The translations under genes and the position numbers were made by a program. A stretch of DNA of 64,000 bases, from NCBI RefSeq assembly GCF_001905465.1, contig NZ_LISX01000003.1:470565-534564 (forward strand). The letters run 5' to 3'. This document shows, one piece after another, positions 57,896 through 64,000 of this stretch (position 1 is the stretch's first letter; every line of letters begins with the position of its first letter). This DNA is from Kitasatospora sp. CB01950. Its GTDB lineage: Bacteria > Actinomycetota > Actinomycetes > Streptomycetales > Streptomycetaceae. Under the pieces are notes generated by a model. The model had not been told where the DNA came from and searched no databases. It saw only the letters and a program-made list of their open reading frames with translations.

Positions 57896-58693
57896 TCAGC
57901 CGCGCCTGCGCTCGCCGGCCGCCAGGGCGAGGACTGCCAGCACGATCAGCCCGGCCAGCACCAGGCTCACCGGGCCGGTGCCCAGATCCAGGCCGCCGCG
58001 CTCCCGGCCGACGCCGGCCCAGTCCGCGAAGCACGCGCCGAGCGGCCGGGTCAGCACGTACGCCCACCAGAACGCCAGGACCGGCGGCAGCCGCAGCAGC
58101 CGGTGGCCGAGCGCGGGCACCGCGATCAGGGCGGCGAACAGCAGACCCGACGGCAGGTACCCCCAGCCGAGGGTGGCCGCCGTCAGGTCGCCGACGGCCG
58201 TGCCCAGGGCGAAGGTCGCCATCACCGCCGCCCAGTAGAAGACCTCCCGGCGCCCGCCGCGCACCGTCTCCACCGCGAGCGTCCCCTCCGTGCGGTGCCA
58301 CACCCGGAACACCGCCGCCAGCGCCAGCGTGAACGCCCCGGCCGACACGGCGTACGGCACGCCCAGCGCCACGTGCGCCACGTCGGCCGCCATCGTGCCG
58401 AACACGCTGACCATCACCACGGCCGCCCAGTACACGGCGGGCCGGTAGCGGCCCGCCCGGGCCTGCGCGAACAGCGCCGCCGCGAGCAGCACCATCGCAC
58501 CCGCCACCGCCGGGACCGGGCCGAGCGTGCGCGCCAGGTAGTCGGAGGTGGTCTCGCCCATCCCGGTGGTCAGCACCTTCACCACCCAGAAGCCGGCCGT
58601 CACCTGCGGCACCTTGCTCCACAGCTGCGCGGAGCGCGGCCCGCCCAACGGTCCGCCCAGCGGCTCGGTCCCGGTCGTCGTCGTGGCGCCCAC
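57896..58693 (-). CDS. COG4705-type polytopic membrane protein
   Basis: 265 residues from GTG 58693 (AGAGGGG about 10 nt upstream; GTG 58726 is possible but has no ribosome binding site). About eight helices with repeated signatures KVLTTGMGETTSDYLARTLG, VSVFGTMAADVAHVALGVPY, FALGTAVGDLTAATLGWGYL and FWWAYVLTRPLGACFADWAG, the (T/G)MGET.(S/A)D pattern of COG4705. Function unknown. It diverges from an OmpR-type two-component system, the usual neighbour of this family, and shares its operator region. Confidence 0.85.
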   Translation of the reverse strand: MGATTTTGTEPLGGPLGGPRSAQLWSKVPQVTAGFWVVKVLTTGMGETTSDYLARTLGPVPAVAGAMVLLAAALFAQARAGRYRPAVYWAAVVMVSVFGTMAADVAHVALGVPYAVSAGAFTLALAAVFRVWHRTEGTLAVETVRGGRREVFYWAAVMATFALGTAVGDLTAATLGWGYLPSGLLFAALIAVPALGHRLLRLPPVLAFWWAYVLTRPLGACFADWAGVGRERGGLDLGTGPVSLVLAGLIVLAVLALAAGERRRG

Positions 58694-58777
58694 AGCGGCG
58701 GCACCCCTCTCTGTCGGCAGCGGCACGGCACACGCAGCCGGTCGGCGGCGCGGCCGGTCAGCAGCATGGCCGGGCCG

Positions 58778-58816
58778 AGCTGAAGGGTTGCTGAAGACCT
58801 GAAGACCCCTTCAGCT
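58778..58816. promoter_or_regulatory. Operator between the COG4705 gene and the two-component system
   Basis: AGCTGAAGGG (58778-58787) and CCCTTCAGCT (58807-58816) are perfect inverted arms. CTGAAG occurs as direct repeats at 58780, 58791 and 58799, the 11-bp spacing being typical for OmpR/PhoB-type regulators. Likely binding site of the response regulator for autoregulation and control of the divergent gene. Confidence 0.7.
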
Positions 58817-58847
58817 TCGCACCCGGCGGACCTGCGAGGCTGGGGGC

Positions 58848-59525
58848 ATGCGCGTACTGGTGGTGGAGGACGAACAGCGGCTCGCCCTGGCGATCAAGCA
58901 CGGCCTGGAGGTCGAGGGCTTCGACGTCGAGATCGTCCACGACGGCCTGACCGGCCTGGCCCGGGCGACCGAACACTCCTACGACGTGATCATCCTCGAC
59001 ATCATGCTGCCAGGCCTGAACGGCTACCGGGTCTGCGCGCGGCTGCGGGCCGCCGGCAGCGACGCCGGAATCCTGATGCTGACCGCCAAGGACGGCGAGT
59101 GGGACGAGGCCGAGGCGCTCGACACCGGCGCCGACGACTACCTGTCGAAGCCGTTCTCGTTCGTCGTCCTGGTCGCCCGCCTGCGCGCCCTCGCCCGCCG
59201 GATCGGCAGCCGCGCCCCGCAGCGCACCGTCCTCGGCGACCTGGTCGTCGACTCCGCCGCCCGCACCTGCACCCGGGCCGGCACCGCCGTCGCCCTGACA
59301 CCCCGCGAGTTCGCGCTGCTCGACCACCTCGCCCGGCGGCCCGGCGACGCCGTCTCCAAGCGGGAGATCCTCGAACAGGTCTGGGACAGCGGACCGGACA
59401 GCGACCCCAACACCGTCGAGGTGCACATCAGCGCGCTGCGCCGGAAGATCGACGCCCCGTTCGGCCGGGCCGCCGTGCAGACCGTGCGCGGCGCGGGCTA
59501 CCGGCTGGCGGCCGACGGTGGCTGA
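58848..59525 (+). CDS. OmpR-family response regulator
   Basis: 225 residues. Receiver: MRVLVVEDEQRLALAIKHGL, phospho-Asp in YDVIILDIMLPGLNGYRV, Lys in DDYLSKPFSFVVLVARL. Winged-helix output: TPREFALLDHLARRPGDAVS, NTVEVHISALRRKIDAPFGR, VQTVRGAGYRL. Overlaps the kinase gene by 8 bp. Confidence 0.95.
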   Translation: MRVLVVEDEQRLALAIKHGLEVEGFDVEIVHDGLTGLARATEHSYDVIILDIMLPGLNGYRVCARLRAAGSDAGILMLTAKDGEWDEAEALDTGADDYLSKPFSFVVLVARLRALARRIGSRAPQRTVLGDLVVDSAARTCTRAGTAVALTPREFALLDHLARRPGDAVSKREILEQVWDSGPDSDPNTVEVHISALRRKIDAPFGRAAVQTVRGAGYRLAADGG

Positions 59526-60987
59526 CGGGCGGCCGACGGTGGCCGGCCGGCGTCCGGTGCGGCGGATCGGGCGTCCGGTCGGGCGGATCGCCGCCCGGCT
59601 CGCGCCGCGCACCGTCCGCACCCGCACCACGCTCGCCGCCTGCGTCGGTGTCGCCCTCGTGATGGCCGTCGCCTCCGCCGCCGTGCTGCTGGTCCTGCGG
59701 GTCAACCTGGAGCACACCGTCGAGGCCGAGGCCCGCGAACAGGCCCGCGCCGTCGCCCGGCTCGCCGAGGACGGCCGGCTGCCCGCGCAGGTGACGCTCG
59801 GCCAGGGCACCGACTTCGTCCAGGTCACCGACGCCGCCGGCCGGGTCCTCGCCGCCAGCCCCAACCTGGCCGGCCGGCCCGCGCTGCCCGGCACCGGCGA
59901 CCGGACCGACAGCACCACCAGTACCGCCAGTACCGACAGCACCGCCAGTACTGACAGCACCGACCTGGCCGCCTGGGGACTCCAACACCGCCAGCGCGTC
60001 ACCACCGTCACCGCCGGGACGCCCGCCGGCCCCGTCACCGTCCGGGTCGGGGCCTCGCTGCACACCGCCGACACCGCCGAGGACCTCACCACCGCCGGAC
60101 TCGCCGCGCTCAGCGCCGTCCTCGTCGCCACCGTCGGCCTGCTCACCTGGCGGGCCACCGGCCGCGCCCTGCGGCCCGTCGAGGCGATCCGCGCCGAAGT
60201 CGCCGCGATCGGCGAAGGCGGTCTGCAACGCCGCGTCCCCGCACCCCGCGGCGACGACGAGATCGCCGACCTCGCCCGCACCATGAACGCCATGCTCGAC
60301 CGCCTGGAGGCCGCCGGCACCCGCCAGCGCCGCTTCATCGCCGACGCCTCGCACGAACTGCGCAGCCCACTGGCCGTGCTGCGCACCCAACTGGAGGTCG
60401 CCCACACCCACCCCGACCCCGCCGTCCGCGCCGACCTGGTGGCCGGTGCGCTCCAGGACACCGACCGGCTCCAGGCCCTGGCCGCCGACCTGCTGCTGCT
60501 CGCCCGCCTCGACACCACCGGCGGACCCGGCCCGGCCGGGCCCGTCGACCTCGCCGCGCTCCTGCGCGACACCGTCGCCGGCCGCGGCCCGCAACCGCAC
60601 CCCGTCGAACTCGACGCCCCCGACGGCACGTTCACCGTCGACGGCAACCCGCTGTGGCTCGGCCGCCTGCTCACCAACCTCCTCGACAACGCGCAACGGC
60701 ACGCCACCGCCCGGATCTCCGTCCGGCTGCGGAGCGACGCCGCCACCGGCGAGGCCGTCGTGGACGTCACCGACGACGGCCCCGGCATCCCGCCCGCCGA
60801 CCGCGACCGGGTCTTCGAACGCTTCACCCGCCTCGACGACGCCCGCAGCCGCAACGACGGCGGCGCCGGCCTCGGCCTGTCGATCGCCCGTGACATCGCC
60901 ACCCTGCACGGCGGCACCCTCCGCATCGAGGACACCGCCGTCGGTGCCGCGTTCCGCATCCGGCTGCCGGCCGCTCTCTCGTCGTGA
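59518..60987 (+). CDS. OmpR-type sensor histidine kinase
   Basis: 489 residues, GTG 59518. Two transmembrane helices (around residues 45-65 and 190-212) bracket a periplasmic domain that contains a Ser/Thr/Asp low-complexity run (DSTTSTASTDSTASTDSTDL). HAMP, HisKA with phospho-His in FIADASHELRSPLAVLR, HATPase with NLLDNAQRHA, DDGPGIPP and GGAGLGLSIARDIATLHGG. Pairs with the response regulator before it. Confidence 0.95.
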   Translation: MADGRPTVAGRRPVRRIGRPVGRIAARLAPRTVRTRTTLAACVGVALVMAVASAAVLLVLRVNLEHTVEAEAREQARAVARLAEDGRLPAQVTLGQGTDFVQVTDAAGRVLAASPNLAGRPALPGTGDRTDSTTSTASTDSTASTDSTDLAAWGLQHRQRVTTVTAGTPAGPVTVRVGASLHTADTAEDLTTAGLAALSAVLVATVGLLTWRATGRALRPVEAIRAEVAAIGEGGLQRRVPAPRGDDEIADLARTMNAMLDRLEAAGTRQRRFIADASHELRSPLAVLRTQLEVAHTHPDPAVRADLVAGALQDTDRLQALAADLLLLARLDTTGGPGPAGPVDLAALLRDTVAGRGPQPHPVELDAPDGTFTVDGNPLWLGRLLTNLLDNAQRHATARISVRLRSDAATGEAVVDVTDDGPGIPPADRDRVFERFTRLDDARSRNDGGAGLGLSIARDIATLHGGTLRIEDTAVGAAFRIRLPAALSS

Positions 60988-61163
60988 GGCCGTGAAGCCG
61001 TCCGGCAGGGCTTCCGGCAGGGCTTCTGCGTACCAGTGGTCGTCCGGCGGGGCCGTCGGGTTCCCGGGTGGCGGGTGTGACGCTCGTCATGCCCGGCCGG
61101 CGGGTGGAAAGGGACGGGAGGGAGGCATACGGCGGGTGTTAAGGGTGTGATGATGGGCCCGTC

Positions 61164-61988
61164 ATGGAGTCAGGGCGCGCAGTACGGGCAGGCCGGGCCG
61201 CGGTGTTCGCGGCCGGGTGCGTGCTGCTCGCTGCCGTCGCGCACGTCCTGATGTCCGGCCGCTCCGTCGGCACTCCCGTACTGGCCGGCGCGCTCGGCGG
61301 CGCGGCCCTGCTCGGCTGGTTCACCGCCCGGCGGGAACGCGGGCCGCTGCTGGTGACCGCGCTGACCGTCGGCGTCCAGGCCGCGCTGCACGCGCTGTTC
61401 TCGCTCGGCCAGGCCGCGACGGCCGCCACCGCCGCATCCGCCACCGCCGGGCTCGCCACCGACGGGCTCGCCGCCCGGTGGGCCCGGCTGCTGCTGTGCA
61501 ACGCCGGGCCGCTGACCGACGAACAGGCCGCCCGGCTGGTCGAAGCGGCCGGCCTCGACCCGGGGACCGTCCCCGGCGACGGGCTGACCGTGGTGCTCGC
61601 CGACCAGCCCGCGACAGCGGCGATGCACGGGATGCACACGATGGCCGGCATGGCCGGGATGCCGGGGATGCCCGGGACGGCGCACCACGGGATGGCGATG
61701 ACGTCCGGGCAGCACGGCGGCACCGGCATGCTCGCCGCCCACCTGCTGGCCGCGCTGCTGCTCGGCCTGTGGCTGGCGGCCGGCGAACGCGCCGTGCACG
61801 GGCTGGCCCGCACCGTCGCCGCCCGCCTGTTCGCGCCCGTCCTGCTGCTGCTCGACGCTGTCCGGCCCGCCCGGCCGCCGCTGCGCCGGCGCCGGCCCCG
61901 CCGTACGGCCCGCCGACCCCGGTCGCGGCTGCTCGTCCACTCCCTCGCCACGCGGGGACCGCCGGTGGTGGCCGCCGTCACCTGCTGA
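61164..61988 (+). CDS. Membrane protein with His/Met-rich loop
   Basis: 274 residues with four to five transmembrane helices (AAVFAAGCVLLAAVAHVLMS, VLAGALGGAALLGWF, LLVTALTVGVQAALHALFSL, LLAAHLLAALLLGLWL). Between helices is a His/Met-rich stretch, MHGMHTMAGMAGMPGMPGTA then HHGMAMTSGQHGG, a pattern seen in copper-handling proteins. Very basic C-terminus. No family name; a copper-binding role is inferred from composition and from the CopZ-like gene at 63537. Confidence 0.78.
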   Translation: MESGRAVRAGRAAVFAAGCVLLAAVAHVLMSGRSVGTPVLAGALGGAALLGWFTARRERGPLLVTALTVGVQAALHALFSLGQAATAATAASATAGLATDGLAARWARLLLCNAGPLTDEQAARLVEAAGLDPGTVPGDGLTVVLADQPATAAMHGMHTMAGMAGMPGMPGTAHHGMAMTSGQHGGTGMLAAHLLAALLLGLWLAAGERAVHGLARTVAARLFAPVLLLLDAVRPARPPLRRRRPRRTARRPRSRLLVHSLATRGPPVVAAVTC

Positions 61989-62126
61989 CGGCCCGTCATA
62001 TCCGGGGACGCCTCCCTGCTCGCCGCCGCCACGCCCGCCGGGCGCGGACGGCGCCGTCCGCGCGCCCCCGGCCGGCCTCGCGGCCCGACCCGGCCGCATC
62101 CGTCTCCCGAGCAAGGACACCCGGAG

Positions 62127-62750
62127 ATGCTCACTGCCCTGCCCGCGCCACGCTCCGTCACCGCGCGGACACGCGTCGACGACCCCACCGTCACCGCCTG
62201 GGCGCTGGCCGCCCGGGCCGGCGACCCCGCCGCCGTCGAACGGTTCGTGCGTGCCACCCGCCCCGACGTCCGCCGGTTCGTCACCCACCTCAGCGGCGAA
62301 CCCCAGGCCGCCGACGACCTCACCCAGGAGACCTACCTGCGGGCCCTGCGCAGCCTGCCGCGCTTCGAGGGCCGCTCCTCGGCCCGGACCTGGCTGCTGT
62401 CGATCGCCCGCCGGACCGTCGTCGACCGCTTCCGCTTCGCCGCCCGCCGGCCCCGGCTGCTCGACACCGACGACTGGCAGAGCGCCGCCGAACAGGTCCA
62501 GCGCCACCACCTGCCCGGCTTCGACGAGGGCATCGCGCTCGGCGAACTGCTCGACGCGCTGCCCGCCGAACGCCGCGACGCCTTCGTGCTGACCGCGCTG
62601 CTCGGTCTGCCCTACGAGGAGGTCGCCGAACTGACGGGCTGCCCGGTCGGCACCGTCCGCTCCCGGGTCAACCGGGCCCGCGCCGTGCTGATCCGCAAGC
62701 TCGCCGACGCGGAAGCGGCGGACCGCCCGCTGGCCGGCTGCGCGGCCTGA
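62127..62750 (+). CDS. ECF-type RNA polymerase sigma factor
   Basis: 207 residues. Region 2 (DDLTQETYLRALRSLPRFEG, SARTWLLSIARRTVVDRFRF) and region 4 (LPAERRDAFVLTALLGLPYE, EVAELTGCPVGTVRSRVNRA). No anti-sigma gene follows directly; the membrane protein before it (138 bp upstream) could play that role, or the Cys in region 4 (TGCPVG) could matter for signalling. ATG 62127 with AAGGACACCCGGAG. Confidence 0.93.
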   Translation: MLTALPAPRSVTARTRVDDPTVTAWALAARAGDPAAVERFVRATRPDVRRFVTHLSGEPQAADDLTQETYLRALRSLPRFEGRSSARTWLLSIARRTVVDRFRFAARRPRLLDTDDWQSAAEQVQRHHLPGFDEGIALGELLDALPAERRDAFVLTALLGLPYEEVAELTGCPVGTVRSRVNRARAVLIRKLADAEAADRPLAGCAA

Positions 62751-62894
62751 GCGGGCCCGGGCAGGGGCGCCGGGCCGGGCGGTCCGGCGCCCCTGTTCTG
62801 CCTTTTCGCGTTGTCGGAGCCATGGCCGAACGATCTTGGTCGCTGCTACTGTGCCTGCGGTAAATCCGAACAGGCTTGTCCGACAAGGAGATTC

Positions 62895-63305
62895 ATGGGT
62901 ATCCGACAGCGGGCGACGGCCCTCGCGCTCAGCGTCCTGGGCATGGCCGCGGGCATGGTCACCGTCGCCGCACCGGCCGAAGCGGCCTCCACTCCGAGCG
63001 GTGCGTGCGGCAGCGGCTACTACCTGATCGACCAGCACGCCCTCGGCTCGGTCGCCGACATCTACCTGTTCTACAACGGCTCGTCGAACTGCGCCGTCAC
63101 CTGGGTCCGGAGCCCGAACGGCACCCGGACGTACGACCTCCGGGTCCAGATCGAGCGCAAGAGCGACCTGGTGGTCGCGCCCGACGGCGGCTTCTACAAG
63201 TACTACGCCGGCCCGGTGAAGATCGGCGCCGCGAACACCTGCATCTCCTGGGGCGGCTCCGCGGAGGGCATCCGCTGGGCCTCCGGCTGGACGCACTGCG
63301 GCTGA
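62895..63305 (+). CDS. Spore-associated protein A-like secreted protein
   Basis: 136 residues, ATG 62895 with AAGGAG. Signal peptide GIRQRATALALSVLGMAAGM with cleavage near AEA-AST. Mature protein: CGSGYYLIDQHALGSVADIY, LFYNGSSNCAVTWVRSPNGT, YKYYAGPVKIGAANTCISWG. Cys in GACGS, SNCAV, NTCIS and THCG. This resembles streptomycete SapA-like spore-associated proteins. Followed by its own strong terminator. Confidence 0.82.
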   Translation: MGIRQRATALALSVLGMAAGMVTVAAPAEAASTPSGACGSGYYLIDQHALGSVADIYLFYNGSSNCAVTWVRSPNGTRTYDLRVQIERKSDLVVAPDGGFYKYYAGPVKIGAANTCISWGGSAEGIRWASGWTHCG

Positions 63306-63317
63306 CCCGACACACGA

Positions 63318-63347
63318 CCCCGGCCGGGCAGGGCTGCCCGGCCGGGG
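63318..63347 (+). terminator. Hairpin terminator of the SapA-like gene
   Basis: CCCCGGCCGGGCA (63318-63330), loop GGGC, TGCCCGGCCGGGG (63335-63347): perfect 13-bp stem, 13 bp after the stop, followed by TTC. Confidence 0.88.
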
Positions 63348-63536
63348 TTCGCCATGTCCGGGGCTCGGCCTGCCCGGGGGCCCGGGGTTCGGCCTGCCCG
63401 GGGCGGGGTCGGTCGGGCGGGGCGTGCGGTTCCCGGGTCCATCCGAAGGGGGCATTCGGCCGCGTGTCCTGGTGTGCGCGGCCCCGGGGTGCGGTGTCGT
63501 GGGGGCACATCGTCGATCACACCCCTGGGAGCACGC

Positions 63537-63788
63537 ATGTCCAACACCGCCGGCACCACCGTCACCGCCGCCACTGCCGTCACCGCCGTCTTCGCCGTCG
63601 AGGGAATGAGCTGCGGCCACTGCGAACGGACCGTCAGCACCGGACTCTCCGCACTGCCCGGCATCACCTCCGTCACCGCCGACGCCAAGGCCGGACGCGT
63701 CACCGTCACCGCCGCCGGGGACGTCGACGAACACCGGGTCCGCACGGCCGTCGACGAGGCCGGGTTCACCCTCACCGGACGGATCTGA
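63537..63788 (+). CDS. copZ: CopZ-like heavy-metal-associated (HMA) chaperone
   Basis: 83 residues, ATG 63537 with TGGGAG. HMA domain with the Cu(I) motif GMSCGHCERTVSTGLSALPG and the rest VTADAKAGRVTVTAAG, VRTAVDEAGFTL. A Thr/Ala/Val-rich 17-residue N-terminal extension precedes it. Delivers copper to a P-type ATPase or regulator; such an ATPase gene probably begins at the window end. Confidence 0.92.
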   Translation: MSNTAGTTVTAATAVTAVFAVEGMSCGHCERTVSTGLSALPGITSVTADAKAGRVTVTAAGDVDEHRVRTAVDEAGFTLTGRI

Positions 63789-63880
63789 CCGCCGGAAAGC
63801 GGAACCCGGAAGACCGCGGGAACCCGGGCCCGGTCCGCCACGACTGCTGACATGTGACCGCAACCCGCGCCCCGGGCCCG

Positions 63881-63915
63881 CCCGCCGCACCGGCACCCCA
63901 CGTGCGTGCGGCGGG
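63881..63915 (+). promoter_or_regulatory. Hairpin between copZ and the next gene
   Basis: CCCGCCGCAC (63881-63890) pairs perfectly with GTGCGGCGGG (63906-63915). It lies 93 bp after copZ and 82 bp before the next start; partial terminator or mRNA processing element. Confidence 0.6.
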
Positions 63916-63997
63916 CCGTCGGGCGAGTGGCGTGGGCCCGGTCACCGGTGAGCCCCACCTCCCCACCACCCGTGTCGAGATTCAGGAGAGTTGGCCC

Positions 63998-64000
63998 ATG
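63998..64000 (+). CDS. Start codon of the next gene (partial)
   Basis: ATG at the very end of the window with AGGAGAG about 8 nt upstream (AGGAGAGTTGGCCC-ATG). The gene body is outside the window; by context a copper-translocating P-type ATPase is likely but not shown. Confidence 0.5.

Overview
The window is about 72% GC, with the codon bias, GTG/TTG start codons and strong AGGAG-type ribosome binding sites of a streptomycete (Streptomyces or Kitasatospora). Lineage markers agree: an SsgA-like protein, a mycothiol-dependent formaldehyde dehydrogenase, a CYP/ferredoxin pair, a spore-associated SapA-like protein, and many secreted proteases. I see no rRNA, tRNA or CRISPR array.

Layout. 1-5.6 kb: end of an acyl-CoA synthetase, a DMT transporter, a secreted M4 protease, a two-tailed ribosome hibernation factor and a DedA protein. 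5.7-9.5 kb: a TerF-like TerD/VWA protein, an IS5-family insertion sequence with an older transposase relic beside it, and a small secreted protein. 9.9-16.9 kb: a CBS-BON/PPOX pair, a second M4 protease, a fluoride channel operon (fluC-DUF190-fluC), a P450-ferredoxin pair and a small ATPase. 16.9-25.3 kb: formaldehyde detoxification pair, PAP2 phosphatase, a PucR/CdaR-like regulator, G-rich repeats with a TPR gene relic, secreted proteins, an aldo/keto reductase with a MerR-type promoter, an SsgA-like protein and a triple-repeat lectin-like protein.

25.68-34.65 kb is an 8.97-kb integrated mobile element. It splits a VOC-family gene. Both att junctions can be read, and joining the element ends rebuilds a perfect-arm palindromic attP. 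It carries a large serine integrase, an orphan P27-type terminase small subunit, GntR-type and HTH-TPR regulators, and a compact peptide-modification cassette. The cassette encodes a 51-residue precursor-like peptide made of two near-identical 21-residue units, an HExxH protein resembling RiPP peptide beta-hydroxylases, and a TPR protein fused to a 2OG-Fe(II) oxygenase. This is the strongest candidate for an undescribed system here: a two-oxygenase RiPP pathway carried as cargo on a satellite-like element, beside an HTH-TPR regulator and a palindromic operator.

34.7-40.3 kb: a decayed graspetide-type methyltransferase and regulator, a small secreted protein, a secreted M9 collagenase and transposase relics. 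40.4-50.7 kb: an MMPL exporter diverging from a NarL-type two-component pair, a VOC protein, an SGNH hydrolase, a BenE transporter, a beta-lactamase-fold hydrolase and a MerR regulator. 50.8-57.1 kb: small hypothetical proteins, a Ser/Thr kinase with an extracytoplasmic domain, a membrane-anchored Mrr-like nuclease, DUF1330, and a MerR/DUF4188 divergent pair. 57.2-64 kb: an expansin/RlpA-like secreted protein behind a highly structured leader, a COG4705-type membrane protein diverging from an OmpR-type two-component system with an elaborate operator, then a metal-linked run: a His/Met-rich membrane protein, an ECF sigma factor, a SapA-like protein, a CopZ-like chaperone, and the start codon of the next gene at the window edge.
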